From an uncultured Sphingomonadaceae bacterium (GTDB taxonomy: Bacteria; Pseudomonadota; Alphaproteobacteria; Sphingomonadales; Sphingomonadaceae), in the NCBI GenBank assembly GCA_938003725.1, contig CALKXX010000073.1, positions 1 to 5,027 of the forward strand: a stretch of DNA of 5,027 nt, given 5' to 3'. Both the position numbers and the translations under genes were made by a program. Of the stretch, positions 1 through 5,027 are shown in pieces. The notes beneath the pieces are model-generated. The model was given only the letters and a program-made list of their open reading frames with translations. It was not told where the DNA came from and searched no databases. The first letter of the stretch is position 1. Each line of letters opens with the position of its first letter.

Positions 1-37
1 CAGTAGGTCGCTGGTTCGAACCCAGCAGGGCTCACCA
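1..37 (+). tRNA. tRNA 3' end (partial), probably tRNA-Lys
   Basis: The 5' part lies outside the window. A perfect T-arm is visible: stem GCTGG (10-14) pairs with CCAGC (22-26) around the loop TTCGAAC (15-21). It is followed by the 3' acceptor strand AGGGCTC (27-33), discriminator A34 and an encoded CCA (35-37). The bases before the T-arm, CAGT then AGGTC, fit the 3' anticodon stem and the five-base variable loop of a class I tRNA. The combination CAGT-AGGTC with this T-arm resembles alphaproteobacterial tRNA-Lys, but the anticodon is not in the window, so the amino acid is an inference. A short T run (40-44) follows the CCA. Confidence 0.85.
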
Positions 38-174
38 TATTTTTCCATCATTACGTGGATTTACGCACGTCACCGACCGTGATTGGTGTTTCCATTTTGG
101 TTGCCGGTACAAATCTTCGGCTATTGGTCTCAGAGGTGCCAAGCCTAGCGTAAATGTCAGACGGCCGCTGTTAA

Positions 175-1086
175 CTAGCCACCAAATTGTTCCGCGGCAT
201 CCCGTACGGCGTTCAAAACATCATCCTTCCGATACCGTAGCGCAGCGCGCTCCGTCTCATCGGCATCATAACGCACCCAATTGCCGCGTCCCTGCGGAAT
301 GGCGATATCGGGCAACAGCGGATGTTCATCGTCGCGCTCTTCCAACTTCACATCGTTGCCCACCGCATCAAAAAACATCTGGAAATATTCGGTAAAGCTT
401 AGGTTTTGGTCACCGACCAGATAGGCTTTACCGCTTTCCCCATTTTCCAACGCGCCAAGCAACGCTTCCGATAGCGATCTGAAGGACATGAAATTGCTGC
501 CGCCAGCCGGTCCGAAATGCGGGATCGGAAGCTTTCCCTGGGCCCATTGCACATAGGGGTCAAAGATCATGCTCGGCAATCCGGACACACGGCCAACCAT
601 GAACGGCGCGTTGATACTCATCACCGCGAAATCAGCAGTCGCTTCTGCACGGGCACCCGCACAGGCGGCCAGGCGTGACTGGATATAGCGGTTGCCATCG
701 ACCAATTGCGGCGCGGCCTGTGCATAATAGCTGCCGAGCTGCACCATGCGCTTTACACCTGCATTCCGGGCGGCACGCGTGAATGCCGGAACCGCTTCGT
801 CATTGGCTTTGCGGAAATGTTCGCCAATATCTTCGGGCTTTCCTTCCGGCGGCAAATGGCGCGGATCATTCCCTGCGGCAAAGATTATCCAGTCGAACCC
901 TGTTAGCTTGTCAGGGGTGAAATCTCCCGCAACATAATCCCCTTGAAGGAAAGGAATATCGGCCATCGGTGTTCCTTGGGGTGCGTCGTTGCGCGCCGCG
1001 ATGGTAACATCATGCCCCTTCTCGTGCATATATATCGCTGCATGACCCCCCAAAGCGCCCGTTCCGCCTACTACCAGTGCCTTCAT
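175..1086 (-). CDS. atypical/extended SDR, NAD(P)-binding epimerase/reductase-like protein
   Basis: This 303-aa cytoplasmic protein has a Rossmann fold of the NAD-dependent epimerase/dehydratase (extended or atypical SDR) type. The N-terminus carries the dinucleotide-binding glycine motif GGTGALG (residues 7-13) after the first beta strand. The end of beta-2 reads AARN (30-33), and Arg32 there suggests a preference for NADP(H). LGSYY (117-121) places a serine at the usual catalytic-Ser strand. The expected YxxxK reads YIQSR (134-138), so arginine stands where the catalytic lysine normally is. The C-terminal half (substrate domain) is less conserved. The start is supported by GGAGAC (1098-1093), six bases before the ATG. 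The ATG overlaps the TAA of the SnoaL-like remnant upstream (TAATG), which suggests translational coupling in an operon with the SDR gene at 1192-1977. The substrate is unknown, and it could be an NmrA-like regulator or an isomerase rather than a dehydrogenase. Confidence 0.85.
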   Translation of the reverse strand: MKALVVGGTGALGGHAAIYMHEKGHDVTIAARNDAPQGTPMADIPFLQGDYVAGDFTPDKLTGFDWIIFAAGNDPRHLPPEGKPEDIGEHFRKANDEAVPAFTRAARNAGVKRMVQLGSYYAQAAPQLVDGNRYIQSRLAACAGARAEATADFAVMSINAPFMVGRVSGLPSMIFDPYVQWAQGKLPIPHFGPAGGSNFMSFRSLSEALLGALENGESGKAYLVGDQNLSFTEYFQMFFDAVGNDVKLEERDDEHPLLPDIAIPQGRGNWVRYDADETERAALRYRKDDVLNAVRDAAEQFGG

Positions 1087-1196
1087 TATGGTGTCTCCAT
1101 GATGTTATGCTGATTGACCGGGCGCGTTTCCTTACAATCAAGAATAAGTTTGCGTTTGATGAACTGCCAGCCGCCGTCCGTCCGCCGCCATTCATC
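1086..1196 (-). pseudogene. remnant of a SnoaL/NTF2-like gene (C-terminal end only)
   Basis: Between the SDR stop and the next start codon, a reading frame offset from the SDR frame encodes about 36 residues. It begins DEWRRTDGGWQFIKRKLIL and ends at TAA 1088-1086. The pattern (D-x-x-x-R-T-D-G-G-W-x-F-x-x-R-x-L) is what the last two beta strands of SnoaL-like / NTF2-like polyketide-cyclase-fold proteins look like (family knowledge, recognised by eye). A full domain needs about 130-150 residues, and the sequence upstream in this frame lies inside the SDR gene, so the N-terminal part is missing. An ATG at 1208-1206 could open a 40-residue ORF overlapping the SDR tail, but no good ribosome site is seen for it. 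The TAA shares its A with the ATG of the downstream gene, consistent with an ancestral SDR-SnoaL-epimerase operon that suffered a deletion. Alternatively it is chance similarity in a spacer. Confidence 0.5.
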
Positions 1197-1977
1197 CTTG
1201 ATAGGCATAAGGCATATAAAGCTGCGCCGCTTTGCCGCCGTCCACGGGAAGCGCCGTCCCGGTGATATAGCTTGCCGCATCGGACAGCATGAAGCAGATC
1301 GCCTCGGCCAACTCGTTCGGCTCACCGCCCCGTCCTGCCGGAATGGCGTCAGCGGTCATGGCCGCGATTTTAGGTGCCTTTTCGGAAAATTCTTCTGTAC
1401 TTGCGGTCTGGACCTGCCCCGGCACAATCGCATTCACGCGAACGCCGTTTCGCGCGCCTTCCATCGCGGCGCAAGCGGTGAAATGTGTAAGCGCCGCCTT
1501 GGAGGCAGAATAGCTCGCCATATTGGTCAGCGCACGAATACCGCAAGATGATGAGACATTGACAATGGCGCCCTTGCCTTGCTCGCCCATGATTTCCATT
1601 GCCGCCTGCGTACTGACAAATACCGCATCAGCATTGACCGCAAAATCCTTGCGCCAATGTTCGAATTTCAATTCGGAAATCGGCGCATAGTGGGTCGACA
1701 TCGCGTTGTTGACCAACATGTCGAGGCGCCCATGGCGCTTAGCTACATCCACAACCAGATCGCGAAAGGCATCGAAATCGGTGACATCAAGAGAGACGGT
1801 TTCAACCTTGCCGCCCGCCGCCTCTATCTCCACCTTAGCCTCGGTCAGCTTTTCTTCGCGCCGCGCGCAAATGACCACAGTGGCCCCGCGTGCCGCCAGC
1901 ATTTTAGACGTAGCGCGGCCAATACCGTCGCTGCCCCCCGTGACAATCGCGACCTGTCCTTCGAATGGCTTGCTCAT
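1192..1977 (-). CDS. classical short-chain dehydrogenase/reductase (SDR)
   Basis: This 261-aa cytosolic NAD(P)(H)-dependent oxidoreductase of the classical SDR family interconverts a hydroxyl and a keto group on an unknown substrate. Motifs in order: the cofactor loop TGGSDGIG (13-20), Arg39-Arg40 after beta-2 (ICARR), which suggests NADP(H), NNA (90-92), the structural Asn115, the catalytic serine strand NVSSS (140-144), Tyr156-x3-Lys160 in YSASK, PG (186-187) with Thr191, and the C-terminal TGTALPVDGG (239-248). The length is normal and the catalytic set (Asn, Ser, Tyr, Lys) is complete. The start is placed at ATG 1977 because GGGAGT (1990-1985) lies seven bases upstream. An in-frame TTG at 2013 would add 12 residues but has no comparable ribosome site. 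It is first in a minus-strand operon and is transcribed divergently from the amidohydrolase/Rieske genes. The specific reaction cannot be assigned. Confidence 0.93.
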   Translation of the reverse strand: MSKPFEGQVAIVTGGSDGIGRATSKMLAARGATVVICARREEKLTEAKVEIEAAGGKVETVSLDVTDFDAFRDLVVDVAKRHGRLDMLVNNAMSTHYAPISELKFEHWRKDFAVNADAVFVSTQAAMEIMGEQGKGAIVNVSSSCGIRALTNMASYSASKAALTHFTACAAMEGARNGVRVNAIVPGQVQTASTEEFSEKAPKIAAMTADAIPAGRGGEPNELAEAICFMLSDAASYITGTALPVDGGKAAQLYMPYAYQG

Positions 1978-2088
1978 GATATCGACTCCCAATTTTTCTG
2001 TGATTTCCGGCAAAATGCGCGTTAGCCGTAATAATGTCCAACAATTTTTGCGCGTTTGATGTAGATCGATTGAATTTCTTGCATATTA

Positions 2089-2116
2089 GCGTAATTTGTA
2101 TCAATAGGATTTACGC
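2089..2116. repeat. inverted repeat GCGTAA-N16-TTACGC, possible operator
   Basis: Two perfect 6-bp half sites, GCGTAA (2089-2094) and TTACGC (2111-2116), are separated by 16 bp. Their start-to-start distance is 22 bp, about two helical turns, so both would face the same side of the DNA. The position within the divergent promoter region, over a weak -10 candidate, would suit a dimeric regulator. The same hexamer occurs twice in the gap beside the tRNA. The binding role is inference, and the arms are short. Confidence 0.3.
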
Positions 2117-2250
2117 ATAGATAGACTCCAAAGCAAACCTGCGACGGACAAACGCAATGGGCAGATGCACTCGTTACAGGCGCCTTGGACAATATGGTCA
2201 AGAGATCGCTTGAAGCGGCGACCGAACGATATAGACAGAATGAATTGAAC

Positions 2251-2255
2251 AGGAG
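2251..2255 (+). promoter_or_regulatory. ribosome binding site of the amidohydrolase-2-like gene
   Basis: AGGAG lies 11 bases before ATG 2267. The spacing is slightly long but it is the only purine-rich Shine-Dalgarno match near the start, and it supports ATG 2267 as the initiator. Confidence 0.6.
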
Positions 2256-2266
2256 CAATTGATCGG

Positions 2267-3133
2267 ATGGGTTATCCTAAGGATATAAGAATAATCGACA
2301 CAATGCTTGGTATTCCCGAGGCGGACGATCGAGGTGATTGGTTTGAGAGCTTTAAACCGCTGATTAAAGACGAAGAAACGCTCAAACAATTTTCCATGCC
2401 TGCGCAATATATGTTTAAAGATATTCCGCAGACAAAAAATGTCGATGACTTTGTCAGCTGGACCGTCGATCAGATGGACAAAAATGGTATCGATAAAGCA
2501 ATGGTTGGCTGGAACGAAAATAATACGTCTCGTCAGGCAAAGGAAAAATATCCTGATCGCTTTTTCTTTGACCTGCCATGTGATCCCAACAAAGGCGTCG
2601 ATGAAGTGCGCCGGATCAAACGCATCCACGCCGAAATTGGCCTTTCGGCGATTAGTGTATTCCCATCCGGCACTCTACCGCAGGTTGCGATCAACCACAA
2701 ATATATGTTTCCGCTCTATACGGCGGCGGCGGAGCTAGGCATTCCCATTTGCATCAATGCCGGCATCCCCGGTCCGCGCATCCCGTTGGAAACCCAAAAG
2801 GTTGAGCATCTCGATGAGATATGCTGGTTCTTCCCCGATCTAAAAATAGTGATGCGTCACGGCGCCGAACCGTGGGAAGATCTTGCCGTCAAGTTGATGC
2901 TGAAATGGCCCAATCTCTATTATTCCACCAGCGCATTCGCGCCGAAACATTATCCCAAAGCGATTATTGATTATGCCAATACCCGGGGGGCGGACAAAAT
3001 TATCTATGCGGGCTATTTCCCAATGGGCCTCAGCCTAGAGCGAATTTTCTCCGACATGGAGAATGTGCCGTTCAAAGACAAAGTATGGCCGAAATTTCTA
3101 AAGGAAAATGCGGAAAAGGTCTTTGGGCTTTAA
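2267..3133 (+). CDS. amidohydrolase-2 (ACMSD-like) family protein with altered metal site
   Basis: This 288-aa soluble, TIM-barrel type protein resembles amidohydrolase family 2, the group of ACMSD and other decarboxylases/hydrolases acting on catabolic intermediates. The fold is recognised from its order of barrel strands: IIDTMLG (9-15), the GIDKAMVGW strand (74-82), the ISVFPSG strand (129-135), IPICINAG (159-166), LKIVMRHG (192-199) and KIIYAGYFPMG (244-254). In canonical members these strands carry HxH, a His, a His and a catalytic Asp. Here HxH is replaced by Met13 and Gly15, the strand-5 His by Asn164, and the strand-8 Asp by Tyr250. Only His198 in MRHG remains. Length and overall integrity argue against a decayed gene, so this looks like a subfamily that is metal-free or uses other ligands. 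It leads the plus-strand operon with the Rieske oxygenase 113 nt downstream. Its reaction is unknown; hydrolysis, decarboxylation or a non-enzymatic role are all possible. Confidence 0.82.
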   Translation: MGYPKDIRIIDTMLGIPEADDRGDWFESFKPLIKDEETLKQFSMPAQYMFKDIPQTKNVDDFVSWTVDQMDKNGIDKAMVGWNENNTSRQAKEKYPDRFFFDLPCDPNKGVDEVRRIKRIHAEIGLSAISVFPSGTLPQVAINHKYMFPLYTAAAELGIPICINAGIPGPRIPLETQKVEHLDEICWFFPDLKIVMRHGAEPWEDLAVKLMLKWPNLYYSTSAFAPKHYPKAIIDYANTRGADKIIYAGYFPMGLSLERIFSDMENVPFKDKVWPKFLKENAEKVFGL

Positions 3134-3176
3134 TTTTAAAGGGAGCTGGGAAGTCTGCTCCTTACCTATCCATCAA

Positions 3177-3224
3177 CCGGACTGCTGAGACAACCCCAGT
3201 GGCCGGAAGCCACCCAAAGGGTGG
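3177..3224 (+). promoter_or_regulatory. competing stem-loops in the intercistronic leader of the Rieske gene
   Basis: Three RNA helices can be drawn. Helix 1 pairs CCGGACTG (3177-3184) with CAGT (3197-3200) plus CCGG (3203-3206), with a two-base bulge. Helix A pairs GTGGC (3199-3203) with GCCAC (3209-3213) around a 5-nt loop. Helix B pairs CCACCC (3210-3215) with GGGTGG (3219-3224) around AAA. Helix A shares bases with both others, so 1+B and A are alternatives. No U-run follows helix B, so it is not an intrinsic terminator. Helix B ends nine bases before the AAGGAG ribosome site. A role in mRNA stability, processing or translation is inference. It matches no riboswitch class that I can name. 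Confidence 0.4.
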
Positions 3225-3233
3225 ATGAATGTG

Positions 3234-3239
3234 AAGGAG
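3234..3239 (+). promoter_or_regulatory. strong ribosome binding site of the Rieske oxygenase
   Basis: AAGGAG lies seven bases before ATG 3247. It is the best Shine-Dalgarno match in the window and fixes the start. It suggests strong translation of the oxygenase compared with the genes on either side. Confidence 0.8.
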
Positions 3240-3246
3240 ATCAAAT

Positions 3247-4338
3247 ATGGCTAGTAACGATCATAGCGCAGCGGGCGATGCCCGGACAGCACCCGTTGCC
3301 GTTTGGCAAGTGCTCGAAAAGATGAGCCAGGACGAACTACTCGAATGGCGCAAGGCCGAGATCGTCAATCGTACACCGGTTGCGGACCGCAATCTCGACC
3401 GGCCTTATGCATATGGCTGGTATCCCGCGCTGCTCTCCGCTGAACTAGCCGTAGGCGAAGTAAAGCCGCTGCGCTATTTTTCGACCGATCTTGTGATTTG
3501 GCGCGGTGAAGATGGGAAGGTTCGCATGCTAGATGCCTATTGCCGCCATCTGGGTGCGCATATGGGGCATGGCGGCCGGGTAGAGGGCAATAACTTGGAA
3601 TGCCCGTTCCACGCCTGGAGCTATAATGGCGAGGGTGTGGTTGAAAGCATCCCTTATTCCAAAAGCATTCCGCCGCAAGTAAAGCGGCCTTGCGAAATAC
3701 AATGGCCAACCTGTGAAGAAAATCGTTGGATTTGGTTTTGGTACCATCCGGCCGGCGCGCCTCCGGAATGGGAAGTAGAAGTTGTCGAGGAAACGACCAG
3801 AGACGACTGGACTGACTATGATATTTACGAGTGGAACGTTTATGGCAGCCTTCAGAACATGGCCGAAAACGGTGTAGATTCTGCTCATTTCAAATATATC
3901 CACGGCGCGGCGTCGATGCCGGATTATGAATTTGAATGGGGCGACTTCTGGCGCTCTGCAAGTTTAAGTATGAAAATGGGAACCCCCAAGGGCGAGGTTG
4001 ACGGCGGCATTGCTTTCAAAAATATCGGTCCGGGACAAAGCTGGACGCGCTTTACCGGTATTTCAGAAACGCTGCTAATCGCTTGCATCACGCCGATCGA
4101 AAAAGATCATGTCAGGGCGCGCTTTTGTTTCACCCAGCCCAAGGCGCAGGCAGAGGGTCCAATGGCGGGTATTTCGAAAGCGATCATCAAGGATATTTGC
4201 AAACAATTTGATCAGGACAAAGTCGTTTGGGATCGACAGAAATATCTGCCCGACGCTCTGGTTTGTGCAGGCGATGGTCCGATCGCGAAATTCCGCAAAC
4301 ATTATGCACAATTTTACGTCACCCCGGAAAATGACTGA
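3247..4338 (+). CDS. Rieske non-haem iron oxygenase, KshA-like oxygenase component
   Basis: This 363-aa cytosolic terminal oxygenase would use O2 and electrons from a separate reductase to hydroxylate a hydrophobic ring substrate. The Rieske [2Fe-2S] motif is complete: Cys99-x-His101, 17 residues, Cys119-x2-His122. The mononuclear iron site is seen in ENGVDSAHFKYIH: Asp211 is the likely bridging residue between the two metal centres, and His214 and His219 are ligands. The third ligand is probably Asp324, or Asp322, in FDQDKVVW (321-328). The wording around the motifs (DAYCRHLG, CPFHAW, SIPYSKSIPP, and GDGP..KFRKHYAQFY near the end) resembles 3-ketosteroid 9-alpha-hydroxylase KshA and its relatives. 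About 50 residues precede the Rieske domain, a somewhat long N-terminus. No ferredoxin or reductase gene is in the window, so electron transfer partners must lie elsewhere. Steroid activity is not proven; related enzymes act on other polycyclic or aromatic compounds. Confidence 0.92.
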   Translation: MASNDHSAAGDARTAPVAVWQVLEKMSQDELLEWRKAEIVNRTPVADRNLDRPYAYGWYPALLSAELAVGEVKPLRYFSTDLVIWRGEDGKVRMLDAYCRHLGAHMGHGGRVEGNNLECPFHAWSYNGEGVVESIPYSKSIPPQVKRPCEIQWPTCEENRWIWFWYHPAGAPPEWEVEVVEETTRDDWTDYDIYEWNVYGSLQNMAENGVDSAHFKYIHGAASMPDYEFEWGDFWRSASLSMKMGTPKGEVDGGIAFKNIGPGQSWTRFTGISETLLIACITPIEKDHVRARFCFTQPKAQAEGPMAGISKAIIKDICKQFDQDKVVWDRQKYLPDALVCAGDGPIAKFRKHYAQFYVTPEND

Positions 4339-4355
4339 ATGAAAAAGGGCGGCAA

Positions 4356-5027
4356 ATGAAAAATTTTCTAACTGCACTGGCAGCGCTTTTGTTGATGGCC
4401 GCCGGGCCGGAAAACACAACAATCTACACCGGCGGCACGATCATCACAATGGATGGCGATACGCCGGAGGTAGTTGAGGCTGTAGCGATCAAAAATGGTA
4501 AGATTGCAGCAATAGGTAACGAGCAGACGGTCAAATCCAAATCTGGACGTGCCGCAATGGTGGTGGATTTAAAAGGCCGCACCATGCTGCCCGGATTTAT
4601 CGATGCACATGGCCATGTTTCGGGATATGGGCAGGCCGCCGATCTGGCGCAGCTATCCCCTCCCCCACTTGGCACCGTGGATTCCATGCCGGCACTGCAA
4701 GCGAAGTTGAGAGCCTATCTGGCAAACCCGAAGCTGCCTGCGGGTGCACCTGTGATTGGGTTTGGCTATGACGATTCCCAGCTAATTGAAAAGCGACACC
4801 CGACGCGGGTTGACCTTGATGCGGTCAGCGCTGATCGCCCTATATTGATTACCCACGCAAGTGGCCATCTCGCGGTCATGAACAGTGCAATGCTGAAACT
4901 TGCAAAGATTACAGCGAATAGCCCAAATCCCGATGGCGGCATTATTCGCCGTGGAACCGATGGTAGGACGCCCAATGGTGTGCTCGAAGAAAACGCGTTC
5001 TTCAACATAGCGAGCCTGTTCGCACCG
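4356..5027 (+). CDS. exported amidohydrolase, YtcJ/Amidohydro_3 family (5' part only)
   Basis: The first 224 codons are present and the frame is open to the window end; a full member is usually about 550-600 residues. A Sec-type signal is likely: Lys2, then the hydrophobic stretch FLTALAALLLMAAG (4-17). It has no lipobox cysteine, so a soluble periplasmic product is expected. The mature part starts with the beta-sandwich typical of metal-dependent hydrolases (TGGTIITMDGD, VAIKNGKIAAIG), then LPGFIDAHGHV, with the metal-binding His85-x-His87. HASGHLAVMNSAML (167-180) and PDGGIIRR...NGVLEENA (192-214) are characteristic of the YtcJ group, where a glutamate in the last segment is conserved. It likely hydrolyses an amide or similar bond in an extracytoplasmic substrate. 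The gene begins 17 nt after the Rieske stop, with AAGGG (4345-4349) six bases before ATG, so the two are cotranscribed. An earlier ATG (4339) gives only a six-codon frame and is not the start. Confidence 0.9.
   Translation, partial: MKNFLTALAALLLMAAGPENTTIYTGGTIITMDGDTPEVVEAVAIKNGKIAAIGNEQTVKSKSGRAAMVVDLKGRTMLPGFIDAHGHVSGYGQAADLAQLSPPPLGTVDSMPALQAKLRAYLANPKLPAGAPVIGFGYDDSQLIEKRHPTRVDLDAVSADRPILITHASGHLAVMNSAMLKLAKITANSPNPDGGIIRRGTDGRTPNGVLEENAFFNIASLFAP

Larger units (their letters stand above)
1978..2266. promoter_or_regulatory. divergent intergenic region, presumed promoters of both operons
   Basis: This 289-bp stretch separates two divergent gene sets and must hold at least one promoter for each. 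It is visibly more AT-rich than the neighbouring genes between about 2030 and 2120. A weak plus-strand candidate is TTGAAT (2070-2075) with TAATTT (2092-2097), spacer 16. No good sigma-70 pair was found on the minus strand. The inverted repeat at 2089-2116 overlaps the plus-strand candidate. No regulator gene and no convincing protein-coding gene is seen here. A 46-codon open stretch ending at 2262 is discussed in the findings. Confidence 0.45.

Noticed and set aside
1114..1551. 145-codon plus-strand open frame opposite the SDR gene
   Set aside because: It is antisense to a gene with a full SDR motif set, has no ribosome site and is rich in Arg/His/Cys typical of an antisense shadow.
1579..2025. 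148-codon plus-strand open frame opposite the SDR start
   Set aside because: Antisense shadow of the SDR; its sequence shows no recognisable domain and it runs into the divergent promoter region.
1152..2061. Repeat GCGTTTGATG at 1152-1161 and 2052-2061
   Set aside because: A 10-mer match is expected several times by chance; one copy is in the SnoaL-like relic and no functional link is seen.
57..2117. 11-bp direct repeat GGATTTACGCA at 57-67 and 2107-2117
   Set aside because: A few shared 11-mers are expected by chance in 5 kb; only the hexamer core within it was kept as a finding.
2022..2258. 78-codon minus-strand open frame in the divergent gap
   Set aside because: Low-complexity, Cys/Ser/Ile-rich translation with no motif and no ribosome site; treated as non-coding.
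2198..2629. 143-codon minus-strand open frame opposite the amidohydrolase
   Set aside because: Antisense to a well-supported gene with a ribosome site; no domain recognised.
3142..3161. GGAGC/GCTCC stem-loop after the amidohydrolase stop as a terminator
   Set aside because: The stem is only 5 bp with a 10-nt loop and no U-run, so it is not a credible intrinsic terminator.
1..5027. CRISPR array, insertion sequence, transposase or phage genes
   Set aside because: No regularly spaced repeats, terminal inverted repeats or transposase/integrase reading frames are visible on either strand.

Overview
The window looks like part of an alphaproteobacterial chromosome, most likely a sphingomonad. The grounds are moderate-to-high GC, an alphaproteobacterial-looking tRNA 3' end, and a gene set typical of sphingomonad catabolic clusters (two SDR-fold oxidoreductases, a Rieske oxygenase of the ketosteroid-hydroxylase type, and two amidohydrolase-superfamily proteins). 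The genus is inferred and cannot be proved from this sequence.

Layout. Bases 1-37 are the 3' end of a tRNA gene, probably tRNA-Lys. After a 137-bp gap comes a minus-strand gene pair read from about 1977 down to 175: a classical SDR (1977-1192), a short remnant of what looks like a SnoaL/NTF2-like gene (about 1196-1086), and an atypical NAD(P)-binding epimerase/reductase-like SDR (1086-175). The remnant's stop codon overlaps the start codon of the last gene. Bases 1978-2266 form a divergent intergenic region with an inverted repeat and no convincing gene. On the plus strand follow an amidohydrolase-2-like protein with an altered metal site (2267-3133), a structured 113-nt intercistronic gap, a Rieske non-haem iron oxygenase (3247-4338), and, 17 nt later, the first 224 codons of an exported amidohydrolase of the YtcJ/Amidohydro_3 type that runs off the window end (4356-5027).

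How the genes may work together. The Rieske oxygenase would hydroxylate a polycyclic, steroid-like or other hydrophobic substrate. The two SDRs would oxidise or reduce hydroxyl/keto groups. The amidohydrolase-fold proteins would act on ring-cleavage or hydrolysable intermediates. This is a plausible accessory catabolic cluster beside a tRNA gene, but the substrate cannot be read from the sequence. No ferredoxin, ferredoxin reductase, transporter or regulator is visible in the window. The most noteworthy points are the amidohydrolase that has lost most canonical metal ligands, the SnoaL-like relic, competing hairpins upstream of the oxygenase, and a hexamer (GCGTAA/TTACGC) found four times, only in the non-coding gaps.
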